64,000 nt of DNA from Clostridium aciditolerans (GTDB lineage: Bacteria > Bacillota > Clostridia > Clostridiales > Clostridiaceae). The first letter of the stretch is position 1, and every line of letters starts with the position of its first letter. Below the pieces are notes generated by a model. It had not been told where the DNA came from and searched no databases. It saw only the letters and a program-made list of their open reading frames with translations. Location: NCBI RefSeq assembly GCF_016316925.1, contig NZ_JAEEGB010000037.1:62001-126000 (forward strand), in the 5' to 3' direction. This document shows positions 17,848-28,676 of the stretch, in pieces. The position numbers and the translations under genes are program-made.

Positions 17848-18645
17848 TTAAATTCCTATAACGAAAGTTATATAATAGTATACAACGACAGAGGCAAATA
17901 ATATACTATCAAATCTATCTAGTATTCCTCCGTGACCTGGAATTAGATTACTGTAGTCTTTAACTCCAATATACCTTTTTATAGATGAAGCAGTAAGATC
18001 TCCAAATTGGCAGAATACCCCACAAGTTGCTCCTATTAAAAAAAAGTGATAAAGCGGTATAGAAACTCCACTGGAATTAATCACATAGCCAAATACTCCA
18101 CAAGCTATTGTGCTTCCAAGCATTCCCCCCATAGACCCTTCTATAGTCTTTTTCGGGCTTACTTTAGGACATAATTTTCTCTTTCCAAAAGCTTTTCCTG
18201 TATAATAAGCCGTAGTATCACAGAGCCATGATGATATAAATATTAACCAAACCAAATAGTTTCCATAAGTCTTGTTATTAACCAAAACAATAAAGCTAAA
18301 GAACACAGCCACATATAAAAATGCTAATATTGTAATGGATATATCAATAAAATTATAGTCAGTATCTAATACAGGAATACACATAATTATAAAAACAGTA
18401 ATTATTAAAAGGAAAAAACTTATTCTATAATCAATAGTTTTATTTAGCGTTATATAGTAAACTATACATAGTAAATATCCCGCCACAGTTATTGGCTGAA
18501 TATTTTTAGATTTTACCACTTTGTAGAATTCATACATTCCTAATAGAGACAAAATCATAATACCATATTTTAGGTATATGCCACCTAAAAATAAAAATAT
18601 AATAAAAGGTGCAAGAATTAATGCTCCTATATATCTATTATTCAT
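17848..18645 (-). CDS. cdsA: Phosphatidate cytidylyltransferase
   Basis: Makes CDP-diacylglycerol for phospholipid synthesis in the cytoplasmic membrane. The 265-residue protein is mostly membrane segments (about eight) and carries the family signature near the end: SPKKTIEGSMGGMLGS followed by PGHGGILDRFDSILFA. GGAGATGG SD. It is last in the rpsB-tsf-pyrH-frr-uppS-cdsA order, as in B. subtilis. Confidence 0.97.
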   Translation of the reverse strand: MNNRYIGALILAPFIIFLFLGGIYLKYGIMILSLLGMYEFYKVVKSKNIQPITVAGYLLCIVYYITLNKTIDYRISFFLLIITVFIIMCIPVLDTDYNFIDISITILAFLYVAVFFSFIVLVNNKTYGNYLVWLIFISSWLCDTTAYYTGKAFGKRKLCPKVSPKKTIEGSMGGMLGSTIACGVFGYVINSSGVSIPLYHFFLIGATCGVFCQFGDLTASSIKRYIGVKDYSNLIPGHGGILDRFDSILFASVVVYYYITFVIGI

Positions 18646-18668
18646 CTAACCATCTCCTAGCAATAATT

Positions 18669-19436
18669 TTACTTCACGCCTCCAAATCTTCTATCTCTAT
18701 TTTGGAAATCATAAATCGCTTTATGCAAATGTTCCTTTTTAAAGTCAGGCCACTTTATATTAGAGTACCAGAACTCAGAATAAGCACACTGCCAAAGTAA
18801 AAAGTTGCTAAGCCTTTGTTCTCCACTTGGTCTTATTATTATGTCCGGATCTGGCATTCCTTTTGTATCCAAATGACTTGCTATAGTGTTTTCATCTATA
18901 TTTTCTTCTCTTATTTTTCCATCTTTAATATCTTCATATATATTCTTAACAGCACGAAGAATTTCGTCTCTTCCACCATAGTTTAGTGCTAAGTTCAAAG
19001 TTAAGCCTGTATTATTTTTTGTATTCTCGTAGGCATTTTTTAGTTCCTGCTGGCAAACTTGTGGAAGCTTTGATATATCTCCTATATGATTTATGATAAC
19101 ATTATTTTCATTTAATTCCTTAAATTCATTTCTTAAATATTGAACTAATAAATTCATAAGAGCACTTACTTCTTCATTGGATCTTTTCCAATTTTCCGTT
19201 GAAAATGCATATAGTGTTAAGTATTTTATACCCAAACTGCTGCATTCTTTTACAATTCCCCTTATAGCTTCAACTCCTGCTTTATGTCCCATAGTTCTTG
19301 GAAGCATTCTTTCCTTCGCCCATCTTCCATTGCCATCCATTATTATAGCAATATGCTGTGGTATATTATCTAAGTCTATATGTATATCTTCACCGGCAGC
19401 TTTATTCTCTTTTTTTAAACGGAAAAAATTTAACAT
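18669..19436 (-). CDS. uppS: Undecaprenyl diphosphate synthase
   Basis: Cis-prenyltransferase that builds the C55 lipid carrier for peptidoglycan. The 255 residues have the catalytic MDGNGRWAKER (Asp34), GIKYLTLYAFSTENWKR and the C-terminal PDPDIIIRPSGEQRLSNFLLWQ motif. The usual C-terminal RFGG is present. It sits upstream of cdsA, linking lipid carrier and phospholipid supply. Confidence 0.98.
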   Translation of the reverse strand: MLNFFRLKKENKAAGEDIHIDLDNIPQHIAIIMDGNGRWAKERMLPRTMGHKAGVEAIRGIVKECSSLGIKYLTLYAFSTENWKRSNEEVSALMNLLVQYLRNEFKELNENNVIINHIGDISKLPQVCQQELKNAYENTKNNTGLTLNLALNYGGRDEILRAVKNIYEDIKDGKIREENIDENTIASHLDTKGMPDPDIIIRPSGEQRLSNFLLWQCAYSEFWYSNIKWPDFKKEHLHKAIYDFQNRDRRFGGVK

Positions 19437-19479
19437 ATGTACTCTCCATTCATAATTTATATTAAATCCTTCATTTGTT

Positions 19480-19506
19480 AATAAAAACCTGCGAATTCGC
19501 AGGTTT
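19480..19506 (-). terminator. Intrinsic terminator after frr
   Basis: Perfect palindromic stem AAACCTGCG/CGCAGGTTT with an AATT loop, followed on the minus strand by TTATT. It would separate frr from uppS-cdsA. Confidence 0.82.
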
Positions 19507-19517
19507 AAAATTCAAAA

Positions 19518-20075
19518 TTATATTGACATAATTTCTTTCTCTTTAACTTCAACCATCTTATCTATTTCTTTGATGAAGTTATCTGTTTTCTTTTGAATAT
19601 CATCTTCAGCTTTTTTTATTTCGTCTTCAGATACTTCGCTTTCCTTCTTTAAAGCCTTTATTTTTTCATTACAATCTCTTCTTATTCCTCTTATGGCAAC
19701 CTTTGAATCTTCACCAAGCTTTTTCACATTTTTAACTATATTTTTTCTTGTTTCTTCAGTAAGCTCTGGAATAATAAGTCTTATAACTTCTCCATCATTT
19801 GAAGGGTTAATTCCAAGATCTGACTTTAATATAGCTTTTTCAATAGCTTTTATTGAACTTCTATCCCAAGGTTGAATCGCAAGTATTCTTGATTCAGGAA
19901 CAGATATGTTCGCTAATTGATTTAATGGTGTCATTGCTCCATAGTATTCAGCTTCTATTCTGTCTAGCATTGCTGGAGTAGCTCTTCCTGCCTTCATTGA
20001 AGCTAATTCATTCTTTAATACTGATATAGTCTTATTCATTCTTTCATCCGCTGATTTTAAAATGTCTTTAATCAT
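19518..20075 (-). CDS. frr: Ribosome recycling factor
   Basis: With EF-G it splits post-termination ribosomes. A 185-residue protein of normal length: N-terminal [29 protein letters not shown], middle [14 protein letters not shown], and [34 protein letters not shown]. Directly downstream of pyrH. Confidence 0.98.
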   Translation of the reverse strand: MIKDILKSADERMNKTISVLKNELASMKAGRATPAMLDRIEAEYYGAMTPLNQLANISVPESRILAIQPWDRSSIKAIEKAILKSDLGINPSNDGEVIRLIIPELTEETRKNIVKNVKKLGEDSKVAIRGIRRDCNEKIKALKKESEVSEDEIKKAEDDIQKKTDNFIKEIDKMVEVKEKEIMSI

Positions 20076-20104
20076 TGAAAAAATACCTCCTTATAAATTT
20101 ATTT

Positions 20105-20821
<717 letters not shown>

Positions 20822-20869
20822 TTATACCTCCAAATTGTCATAAATTACATATATTAAGGTTTATACCTT

Positions 20870-20899
20870 AAAAAAAGAGAACACGCAGTGTCCTCTTTT
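20870..20899 (-). terminator. Intrinsic terminator after tsf
   Basis: Stem AAAAGAG-ACAC/GTGT-CTCTTTT with one mismatch and a GCA loop, followed by seven U on the minus strand, just past the tsf stop. Confidence 0.82.
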
Positions 20900-20905
20900 C
20901 AGTTA

Positions 20906-21826
20906 CTATTTACCTTGCATCTGCTTTTGAACTTCTTCAGCAAAGTTTTCTTCTTTCTTTTCGATTCCTTCGCCTTTTTCAAATCTTGCATAAGCAGCAA
21001 TTGTTATTGGTGCTCCAACTTCTTTTGATTTTTCCTGAAGGTATTTCTCAATAGTTAAATCTGGGTTTCTTACCCAAACCTGTTCAACTAAACAGTTTTC
21101 TTTATAGTATTTTTGAACTCTTCCTACAACCATTTTATCAACTATCTTTTCAGGTTTTCCTTCATTTAAAGCTTGAACTCTGTAGATTTCTTTTTCTTTT
21201 TCAAGTGATTCATTGTCTACAGCATCTCTGTTTAAGAATAAAGGGTTAGTTGCAGCAACTTGCATAGCTACATCTTTAGCAACTTCTTTTAGAACTGGGC
21301 TTTCTTTTTCACACTCAACTTTAACAAGAACACCAATTCTTCCGCCGCCGTGAATATAGCTTTCAATTGTTCCATTTTCAACAACTAATTTTTCAAATCT
21401 TCTAACAGCCATGTTTTCGCCAAGCTTTGCAATTAATGCAGTTACAGCATCTTTAACTGTTATGTTTTCATCTGCTATGTACTTTTCTTCAACTAATTCT
21501 TCTACAGTTTTAGCGTTTGAATTTGCTGCTTGTTTTGCAGCATTATCAGCTAATTCAACAAAAGCTTCATTAGCTGAAACGAAATCTGTTTCACAGTTAA
21601 CTTCAACTATTGAAGCAACTTTTCCATTTTCAGAAATGTATGTTTTAACTAATCCTTCTGCTGCTACTCTTCCAGCTTTTTTAGCTGCAGCTGCTAATCC
21701 TTTTTCTCTTAATAATTCTATAGCCTTTTCTGTATCTCCATTAACTTCGTTTAAAGCCTTTTTGCAGTCCATCATGCCTGCTCCAGTTCTTTCTCTTAAT
21801 TCCTTTACCATCTGTGCAGTAATCAT
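20906..21826 (-). CDS. tsf: Elongation factor Ts
   Basis: GDP/GTP exchange factor for EF-Tu. The 306-residue protein begins [25 protein letters not shown], contains the [15 protein letters not shown] core motif and a tandem core domain. The start has an AGGAGGA SD. It follows rpsB as in nearly all bacteria. Confidence 0.98.
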   Translation of the reverse strand: MITAQMVKELRERTGAGMMDCKKALNEVNGDTEKAIELLREKGLAAAAKKAGRVAAEGLVKTYISENGKVASIVEVNCETDFVSANEAFVELADNAAKQAANSNAKTVEELVEEKYIADENITVKDAVTALIAKLGENMAVRRFEKLVVENGTIESYIHGGGRIGVLVKVECEKESPVLKEVAKDVAMQVAATNPLFLNRDAVDNESLEKEKEIYRVQALNEGKPEKIVDKMVVGRVQKYYKENCLVEQVWVRNPDLTIEKYLQEKSKEVGAPITIAAYARFEKGEGIEKKEENFAEEVQKQMQGK

Positions 21827-21896
21827 AGTATATTCCTCCTATTAAAACTTAATTTAAAAGGTAAATGAAGAAATATCTTCATCTACCCTAATTAAA

Positions 21897-22598
21897 TTAT
21901 TCAGCTAATTGTTCGCCTTGTCTTCCTTCAATTATAGCATCAGCAATTTTAGCTGTTATTAATTTTACAGCTCTTATTGCATCATCATTTCCAGGTATAA
22001 CATAATCAACTTCATCTGGGTCACAGTTAGTGTCAACTATAGCTACTACTGGAATTCCAAGAATTTTAGCTTCTGATATAGCATTTTTTTCTTTTCTTGG
22101 GTCAACAACAAATAATGCTCCAATGTTGTTTGCATCCATTTCTTTAATTCCGCCTAAGTTCTTTTCTAATTTTTCTTTTTCATTCTTAAGCTTTATAACT
22201 TCTTTCTTTGGAAGAACTTCAAAAGTTCCATCTGCTTCCATAGCTTCTAATTCTTCTAATTTTTTTATTCTTGCTTTGATTGTTGTAAAGTTTGTTAGCA
22301 TTCCACCTAACCATCTATTGTTAACGAAGTGCATTCCTGATCTTACTGATTCTTCTCCAATAGCTTCTTGAGCTTGCTTTTTAGTTCCTACGAAAAGTAC
22401 ATCTTTTCCTTCTACTGAAACTGATCTTACAAAATCATAAGCTTCTTCAACTTTTTTAACAGTTTTTTGTAAATCGATTATGTAGATTCCGTTTCTTTCT
22501 GTGAAGATATAAGGAGCCATTTTAGGGTTCCATCTTCTTGTTTGATGTCCGAAATGAACACCTGCTTCTAATAATTGTTTCATTGAAATAACTGACAT
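21897..22598 (-). CDS. rpsB: 30S ribosomal protein S2
   Basis: A 233-residue protein of the 30S head/body junction. [27 protein letters not shown] and [15 protein letters not shown] are diagnostic. AGGAGGG SD. The leader is long and structured and has its own promoter, suggesting autogenous control with tsf downstream. Confidence 0.98.
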   Translation of the reverse strand: MSVISMKQLLEAGVHFGHQTRRWNPKMAPYIFTERNGIYIIDLQKTVKKVEEAYDFVRSVSVEGKDVLFVGTKKQAQEAIGEESVRSGMHFVNNRWLGGMLTNFTTIKARIKKLEELEAMEADGTFEVLPKKEVIKLKNEKEKLEKNLGGIKEMDANNIGALFVVDPRKEKNAISEAKILGIPVVAIVDTNCDPDEVDYVIPGNDDAIRAVKLITAKIADAIIEGRQGEQLAE

Positions 22599-22619
22599 AA
22601 TATTTTTCCCTCCTAGGTT

Positions 22620-22690
22620 TTCCCTCCACTACCGTCATATCTATAAAATACCTTATTCGGCACCATTTTATAAATTGGGTAGTGTGTGTA
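22620..22690 (-). promoter_or_regulatory. Structured leader of rpsB
   Basis: In the transcript an outer 7-bp stem CACTACC/GGTAGTG (22678-22684 with 22627-22633) encloses a second hairpin (AAAAT…GCC / GGTATTTT). It lies between the promoter and the SD. S2 leaders are known in several bacteria; assignment to a named family is not possible by eye. Confidence 0.55.
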
Positions 22691-22706
22691 TTTTTCTACC
22701 TTTTGT

Positions 22707-22735
22707 AGTATATCATATGAATTAATGCTATTCAA
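22707..22735 (-). promoter_or_regulatory. rpsB promoter
   Basis: Minus strand TTGAAT, 17-base spacer, TATACT, about 110 bases upstream of rpsB. The rest of the 390-base gap to codY holds only the leader, the codY terminator and AT-rich sequence. Confidence 0.78.
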
Positions 22736-22950
22736 CAACAATTTTTAATTTATATAAATAAATTTAAAAATATTTCATGTATAAAATTTACGATATTAAG
22801 CTCTAATGATTATTATCATCTAAATTTTACAAATTTATACTATGAACAAAAATAATTTACTATTAAAGTTCTATTTAAATTACATCTTTATCTGATAGCT
22901 ATCTGGTATAATAGTCTTAATATAATTCAAGTTTCACTTTTATAACTTTA

Positions 22951-22982
22951 AAAATAAAAATGGAGAATTAGATAATTCTCCA
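22951..22982 (-). terminator. codY terminator
   Basis: Minus-strand stem TGGAGAATT/AATTCTCCA with a short loop, followed by TTTTTATTTTT, immediately after the codY stop. Confidence 0.88.
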
Positions 22983-22988
22983 CTTACA

Positions 22989-23765
22989 CTACTTTATTTT
23001 CTTTAATTCATCAAGTAACTTTTCATTAAGTATTCTTATATGAGTACCTTTCATACCTAATGATCTTGATTCAATAACTCCAGCACTTTCGAATTTTCTT
23101 AGTGCATTTACAATTACTGATCTTGTAATACCAACTTTATCCGCTATTTTAGATGCTACAAGTAATCCCTCGCTTCCATCTAATTCATTAAATATATGTT
23201 CTACAGCTTCTAATTCTGAATAAGAAAGAGTACCTATTGCAAGTTGTACAACAGCTTTTTTTCTAGCATCTTCCTCTATTTCATCATGCTTAGCTCTTAA
23301 TATCTCAAGTCCAATAATCGTAGCACTATATTCTGATAATACTAAATCCTCATCCGTAAATTGCTCATCGAATCTAGCAATTAATAAAGTTCCTAATCTT
23401 TCTCTATTACCAATAATCGGAACAATTGTAGTTAACTTATTCTCAATACCACATGATTTGTCTTCATCGAATACACAATCACCTTGATTTGTTAAATTTG
23501 AAAGAGTTTCATGAATATTTAATAACTTATTATTATAACTCTCTGGGAATCTCATCTCATTTAAAACTTTATCTTTAACTGTGTCACATTCAAATCCTGA
23601 AGAAAGATTGAAACCTAATATCTTTCCTCTTCTGCTTATTATATAAACATTGCAGTTTAGTACCTCGCTTAACAATTTACATATATCATCAAAAACTACT
23701 GGCTCAGTTCCTGTCTTTTGCAGTATCTTATTTAACATTCTTGTTTTATTTAATAACGATGACAT
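22989..23765 (-). CDS. codY: GTP/branched-chain amino-acid sensing regulator CodY
   Basis: Global repressor of nitrogen/carbon metabolism and virulence-type genes in Gram-positives. The 258-residue protein has the N-terminal GAF ligand domain ([28 protein letters not shown]) and a C-terminal winged helix ([28 protein letters not shown]). The start is ATG of [11 protein letters not shown] with AAGGAGG seven bases upstream. In B. subtilis codY follows xerC-clpQ-clpY; those genes are absent here and topA is adjacent. Confidence 0.97.
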   Translation of the reverse strand: MSSLLNKTRMLNKILQKTGTEPVVFDDICKLLSEVLNCNVYIISRRGKILGFNLSSGFECDTVKDKVLNEMRFPESYNNKLLNIHETLSNLTNQGDCVFDEDKSCGIENKLTTIVPIIGNRERLGTLLIARFDEQFTDEDLVLSEYSATIIGLEILRAKHDEIEEDARKKAVVQLAIGTLSYSELEAVEHIFNELDGSEGLLVASKIADKVGITRSVIVNALRKFESAGVIESRSLGMKGTHIRILNEKLLDELKKIK

Positions 23766-24020
23766 TTGCACTCCTCCTTAACATTATCTTTTATATAAAT
23801 AACTCAAATTCACAAATCAAACAGTATTATAAAGTTCATACATTCCTTTTTAATTATTATTGTCAAAAATAAGTAAGATTATTGTACCAACAATTTAGAC
23901 TTTTTGAAATATTTAGAATTATTTCTTATTCTTTAATTATAATAACATAATAGCAAGTACATTTCAACAGTAATTTTGTAATATTCGACATATTTATTAA
24001 TATTTTTTGATATATTTCCT

Positions 24021-26159
24021 TTATCCTTTATTATTGTTAACATTTTCGATGTCATTTACAGAATTATTTATATTTTCTCCCTCTACTTTGTATTCCACAT
24101 TCTTACACTCAGCATTTGTGCATTCCAAGTAATTTCCTTTAGACTTGCTATATTTCTTTACCATCATACTACCGCAAACTGAACACTTTTCTGCTGCTGG
24201 TTCGAACCAACTTACAAAGTCACAATCTGGATAATTACTACATCCATAAAATTTTCTTCCTTTTTTACTCTTTTTTACTAATATATTTCCAGCGCACTTT
24301 GGACATTTAACTTCTAATTCTTCTACTAATGGCTTTGTATTTTTACAGTCAGGATAACCTGGGCATGCAAGAAAGTCGCCAAACCTTCCGTGTTTAATAA
24401 CCATATTTCTTCCACACTTCTCGCACTCTATATCTGTAACCTTATCTTCTATCGTTATCTTAGCTACTTCTCTTTCTGCTATCTCTATTGCATCTTTTAA
24501 AGGTGTAAAAAATTGCCCTACAATTTCATTCCAATTTGCATTTCCATCTTCTACATTATCTAATTTTTCTTCCATTTCAGCTGTAAACTCAAGATCAACT
24601 ATCTGTTTAAAATACTCACTGACTATGTTATTTACTATATCTCCAAGTTCTGTTGGCTTTAAAGTTTTCTTTTCTCTTTCAACATACTTTCTTTCTAATA
24701 ATGTAGATATAATAGGCGCATAAGTACTTGGTCTTCCTATTCCATTTTCTTCCAATGTCTTAACAAGACTTGCCTCCGAAAATCTAGCAGGTGGCTGAGT
24801 AAAGTGTTGTTTTCCATCTATAGATTTTTTTATAAGCTTTTCATCTTCGGTTAGCTCAGGTAAATTGATATCCTCTTTTTCCTCATCAGTTGAGTATTCA
24901 TATACCTTCATAAAGCCATCAAATTTAACTATAGATCCACTAGCCTTAAGACCATAGTCTCCATTTGCTATGTTTATTGATGTAACATCCATTATACATG
25001 AAGACATTTGACTTGCAACAAATCTATTCCAAATTAAAGAATACAGTTTATACTGCTCATCCTTTAAGCTAGCTTTAGCAATTTCAGGAGTAATCTCCAC
25101 ATGAGTTGGTCTTATAGCTTCATGAGCATCCTGAGCATTTTTTTTGCCTTTATAGTTTCTTGGTTCTTTAGGAACATATCCATCTCCATACTGATCTATT
25201 ATAAAGTTTTTACAAGATTCTTGCGCTTCTGTGGATATTCTTACAGAGTCCGTTCTCATATATGTGATAAGACCCACTGTTCCAAATCCTTTTATATCTA
25301 TACCTTCATATAGTTGTTGTGCAATTGACATAGTTCGTTTTGTTGCAAAATTCATTTTCTTATAAGCATCTTGTTGTAGAGTACTTGTAGTAAAAGGTGG
25401 TAAAGGATTTTTATTTTTAGAAGTCCTTTTAATACTCTTTACTATAAATTCCCCATTTTCTAGTTCTTTTATTATTTTATCTACTTCTTCTTTATTGCTA
25501 ATTTCAATTTTTTTCTTACCTAAAGTAGTAAGTCTGACATTAAAAGTTTTTTTAGAATCTCCCTTATGAAGTGCACATTCAACTGTCCAATACTCCTTAG
25601 GGATAAAGTCTAATATTTCTTTTTCTCTATCACATATCATTCTTAATGCAACGGATTGAACTCTTCCTGCACTTAGCCCCCATTTTACCTTTCTCCAAAG
25701 TATAGGACTAATCTTATAACCAACTAGTCTGTCTAAAACTCTTCTAGCTTGTTGAGCATTTACCAAATTAATGTTTATTTCTCTTGGCTCTTTTATAGCA
25801 CTTTTTATTGCATTTTTGGTGATTTCATGAAATTCTATTCTACATTTATCTTCTTCATTTAGCTTAAGTATATGTGCTAAATGCCATGAAATCGCTTCTC
25901 CTTCCCTATCAGGGTCCGTTGCCAGGTATACCTTTTCACTTTTCTTAGCTTCTTTTTTTAATTTATCTAATAATTCTCCCTTACCTCTTATAGTTATATA
26001 TTTAGGATTGTATTCATTATCTATATCAACTCCTAATTGACTTTTAGGAAGATCTCTTACATGTCCCATAGATGCTTCTACTACATAATTCTTACCTAAA
26101 TATTTTCCTATGGTTTTTGCCTTTGCTGGTGATTCAACTATAACTAATTTTTGTCCCAT
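24021..26159 (-). CDS. topA: DNA topoisomerase I
   Basis: Type IA topoisomerase that relaxes negative supercoils. 712 residues: N-terminal Toprim (KLVIVESPAKAKTIGKYLG; ATDPDREGEAISWHL), active-site tyrosine in GLITYMRTDSVRIS near residue 300, and three C-terminal four-cysteine zinc ribbons (starting CEKCGRN, CPKCAGN, CSVCGSM). It is downstream of dprA, as in B. subtilis, with a 260-base gap. Confidence 0.98.
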   Translation of the reverse strand: MGQKLVIVESPAKAKTIGKYLGKNYVVEASMGHVRDLPKSQLGVDIDNEYNPKYITIRGKGELLDKLKKEAKKSEKVYLATDPDREGEAISWHLAHILKLNEEDKCRIEFHEITKNAIKSAIKEPREININLVNAQQARRVLDRLVGYKISPILWRKVKWGLSAGRVQSVALRMICDREKEILDFIPKEYWTVECALHKGDSKKTFNVRLTTLGKKKIEISNKEEVDKIIKELENGEFIVKSIKRTSKNKNPLPPFTTSTLQQDAYKKMNFATKRTMSIAQQLYEGIDIKGFGTVGLITYMRTDSVRISTEAQESCKNFIIDQYGDGYVPKEPRNYKGKKNAQDAHEAIRPTHVEITPEIAKASLKDEQYKLYSLIWNRFVASQMSSCIMDVTSINIANGDYGLKASGSIVKFDGFMKVYEYSTDEEKEDINLPELTEDEKLIKKSIDGKQHFTQPPARFSEASLVKTLEENGIGRPSTYAPIISTLLERKYVEREKKTLKPTELGDIVNNIVSEYFKQIVDLEFTAEMEEKLDNVEDGNANWNEIVGQFFTPLKDAIEIAEREVAKITIEDKVTDIECEKCGRNMVIKHGRFGDFLACPGYPDCKNTKPLVEELEVKCPKCAGNILVKKSKKGRKFYGCSNYPDCDFVSWFEPAAEKCSVCGSMMVKKYSKSKGNYLECTNAECKNVEYKVEGENINNSVNDIENVNNNKG

Positions 26160-26421
26160 TACGTACTCCAGTAAATAATAAATTTTACCGAAGTGTTTGC
26201 ACCCCCTTATTTTGAACTAGTTGTACTATTATATATTTTCTTTACATTTACTAAATACTATTCTTCATTTAAACAAATATACCTTATTTTATATCATAGC
26301 TCATAATACTAGTGCTTGAACCTTATTTACATATGATATAATCTCCACTAAGTTTTTAGATACATTTGCTGAGCAAAAATAATATGACTAAATTTAAGTT
26401 TTACTTTACATATTAAGTTAG

Positions 26422-27510
26422 TCAAATCTTACTTTCTACTTTTACATAATAGTTTCCTGGAAGACATAATATTTCATCTTCAAGCTGCAATTCAAATAAT
26501 ACCTCATATAATTGTTTTATGTCAATATTTGTTCTTTTAAATATATCATCTACATGTATAGGTTCATTAGTTAAAATATTATAAATTTGTCTTTGCAAGC
26601 CGCTTTTTTTCAAGGAATTCGTCTTATTATTTGCTCTATACTGAATATTTAAAATTTGAAATAAATCTTCAAAATTTGTAAAAGGATATGCTCCATCTCT
26701 AATTAGTTTATTAGTTCCTTTGCTTATCTCTGAAAAAATAGAACCAGGTACTGCTACTATATCTTTTCCTTGTTCTAGTGCTAATCCTGCTGTAATTAAA
26801 GAGCCACTCTTTTCTGCTGCTTCTACAACAATTATTAAATCACTTAACCCACTAATAATTCTATTTCTTATAGGGAAATTACGACTAAGGGGCATTGTCC
26901 CTGGCAGAAATTCCGAAATCACACATCCATCTTCTAATATATCATCGTATAACTTTTTATTTTCTCTAGGATACACTACATCAATCCCTGAGCCTAATAC
27001 TGCGCAAGTGTAACCTTTACTTTCCACCGAGGCTCTATGTGCACAAGCATCAATTCCTCTTGCCATTCCACTTATAATATTTATATTATGAGCAGAAATC
27101 TCCTTACTTATAATAGTTGCTGCATTTCTGCCATAAATACTACAATTTCTGGCCCCTATAATTCCCACGCTTAAATTTTTATTAAGTCTTTCTATGTTAC
27201 CTTTATAAAATAATACTGAAGGTGCATCTATTTGATTTTTTAATTTATTTGGATATTTATTATTATAAAAATTTATACTATCAATGCCTTTATCTTTAAT
27301 TACTTTCATCGAATCTTCTAATGACCTTTTATTCCATGCCTTTTTTAAATAATATTTAATCTTTTCATGCTCCATACTTATATCTATATTTTTTCCCTCA
27401 TAATTGCTATAGTACCATATTTCTTCTAAACTATTAAAATTCTCAATTAAACTTAACTTAATTTTGTTTGATAAATTTACTGAGCAAAACCATAAATCAT
27501 ATATGTCCAT
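26422..27510 (-). CDS. dprA: DNA-processing protein DprA (Smf)
   Basis: Loads RecA on incoming single-stranded DNA during transformation. The 362-residue protein has an N-terminal helical region, the Rossmann-like core (VGIIGARNCSIYGRNAA; IISGMARGIDACAHRASV; AVLGSGIDVVYPREN; GLALEQGKDIVAVPG) and a C-terminal winged-helix domain. The region before the SD holds a 24-bp inverted repeat. Together with comM nearby it hints at a competence or DNA-repair role. Confidence 0.96.
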   Translation of the reverse strand: MDIYDLWFCSVNLSNKIKLSLIENFNSLEEIWYYSNYEGKNIDISMEHEKIKYYLKKAWNKRSLEDSMKVIKDKGIDSINFYNNKYPNKLKNQIDAPSVLFYKGNIERLNKNLSVGIIGARNCSIYGRNAATIISKEISAHNINIISGMARGIDACAHRASVESKGYTCAVLGSGIDVVYPRENKKLYDDILEDGCVISEFLPGTMPLSRNFPIRNRIISGLSDLIIVVEAAEKSGSLITAGLALEQGKDIVAVPGSIFSEISKGTNKLIRDGAYPFTNFEDLFQILNIQYRANNKTNSLKKSGLQRQIYNILTNEPIHVDDIFKRTNIDIKQLYEVLFELQLEDEILCLPGNYYVKVESKI

Positions 27511-27852
27511 TTTTTCTCCTTTCTTGAATATGTTATATCATACATATTCAGAAACAATAAGTCAGTATGTCAAATTTGCGACCTACTGCATCAATAACCC
27601 CACTGATAATAAAATATCTCCAAACTATATTTACTTATCAGTGGTAAAGTATGCTATAACTTTTGATTTATTATCTTTCAGATGCTTAAAATTCTTGTCA
27701 GAATTTCCTACTTTTATTCAATTTATTTTATAGATTAAATATACAAAAACAAATATTGTAGTTTTATATTTATTTCTATGTTATATTATTATTTGTTTAT
27801 TAAAATTAACTTATAGATTTGTAATATTTACTACATGAAGGGAGATTTGATT
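27511..27852. other. Divergent intergenic region, dprA / MBL gene
   Basis: 342 AT-rich bases between divergent genes. It holds a 24-bp inverted repeat at 27526-27549 (arms GAATATGT/ACATATTC) next to the dprA SD, and a wide hairpin with 10-bp arms CCACTGATAA/TTATCAGTGG (27600-27609 and 27635-27644). No coding sequence and no clear promoter could be assigned. Confidence 0.5.
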
Positions 27853-28656
27853 GTGGAAAAAATAGTTATACTAGGTACTGGATCTGCTATGGTTACTAAA
27901 TGTTACAATACATGTTTTACCCTGTCTAATGGAGATGAACACTTTCTTGTAGATACAGGTGGGGGAAACACTATACTTTCAAACTTAGAAAAGGCTGATA
28001 TATCCGTGAGTAAAATTCATAATGTTTTTATATCTCACAGCCATAATGATCACATCACCGGAATAGTATGGATAATTAGAGCTGTTGCTCAACAGATATT
28101 AAATGGTAATTATGAAGGTAATTTGTATATTTACTGTCATAAAGAAGTGGTCAGTATAATTAGAACAATAAGTAACTTGCTGCTTCAAAAAAAGTTTACT
28201 CAATATATCGATAATAGGGTATTTTTCGAAGAAATTTCGGATAATTCTTCTAGAAAAATAATAGATTGGAATATAAATTTCTTTGATATTAAGAGTAATA
28301 AACAGCTTCAATTTGGCTTTACTACAAATTTAATTAATGGAAAAACCCTTACTTTTTTAGGTGATGAACCTTATAATGGTAAATTGTATAACTACAGCTG
28401 TGGTGTAGATTATCTTATCCACGAAGCTTTTTGTTTATATTCACAGAAAGAACTATTTAAGCCTTATGAAAAGTTTCACTCTACAGTAAAGGATGCCTGT
28501 GAAAATGCATCAAAATTAAATGTAAAAAATATAATTTTAATTCACACCGAGGATAAAAATTTGCCAAAACGAAAGAAACTTTATTCTGAGGAAGGCAGGC
28601 AATTCTTTGATGGAAACATTATCGTACCAAATGATTTAGAAACATTATATCTTTAG
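27853..28656 (+). CDS. Metallo-beta-lactamase fold hydrolase (RNase Z-like)
   Basis: A 267-residue MBL-fold protein. The metal motif SHSHNDHITG (HxHxDH) is near residue 65; later ligands likely sit in LGDEPYNG, LIHEAFC and ILIHTED. It resembles the RNase Z / arylsulfatase-like branch, but a tRNA 3'-processing role cannot be claimed. The start is GTG because AAGGGAG lies eight bases before it; the ATG 18 bases upstream would precede that SD. It is followed at 20 bases by an endonuclease IV-like gene, forming a two-gene plus-strand unit. Confidence 0.82.
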   Translation: MEKIVILGTGSAMVTKCYNTCFTLSNGDEHFLVDTGGGNTILSNLEKADISVSKIHNVFISHSHNDHITGIVWIIRAVAQQILNGNYEGNLYIYCHKEVVSIIRTISNLLLQKKFTQYIDNRVFFEEISDNSSRKIIDWNINFFDIKSNKQLQFGFTTNLINGKTLTFLGDEPYNGKLYNYSCGVDYLIHEAFCLYSQKELFKPYEKFHSTVKDACENASKLNVKNIILIHTEDKNLPKRKKLYSEEGRQFFDGNIIVPNDLETLYL

Positions 28657-28676
28657 TTTTGAAAGGAGGATTTATA

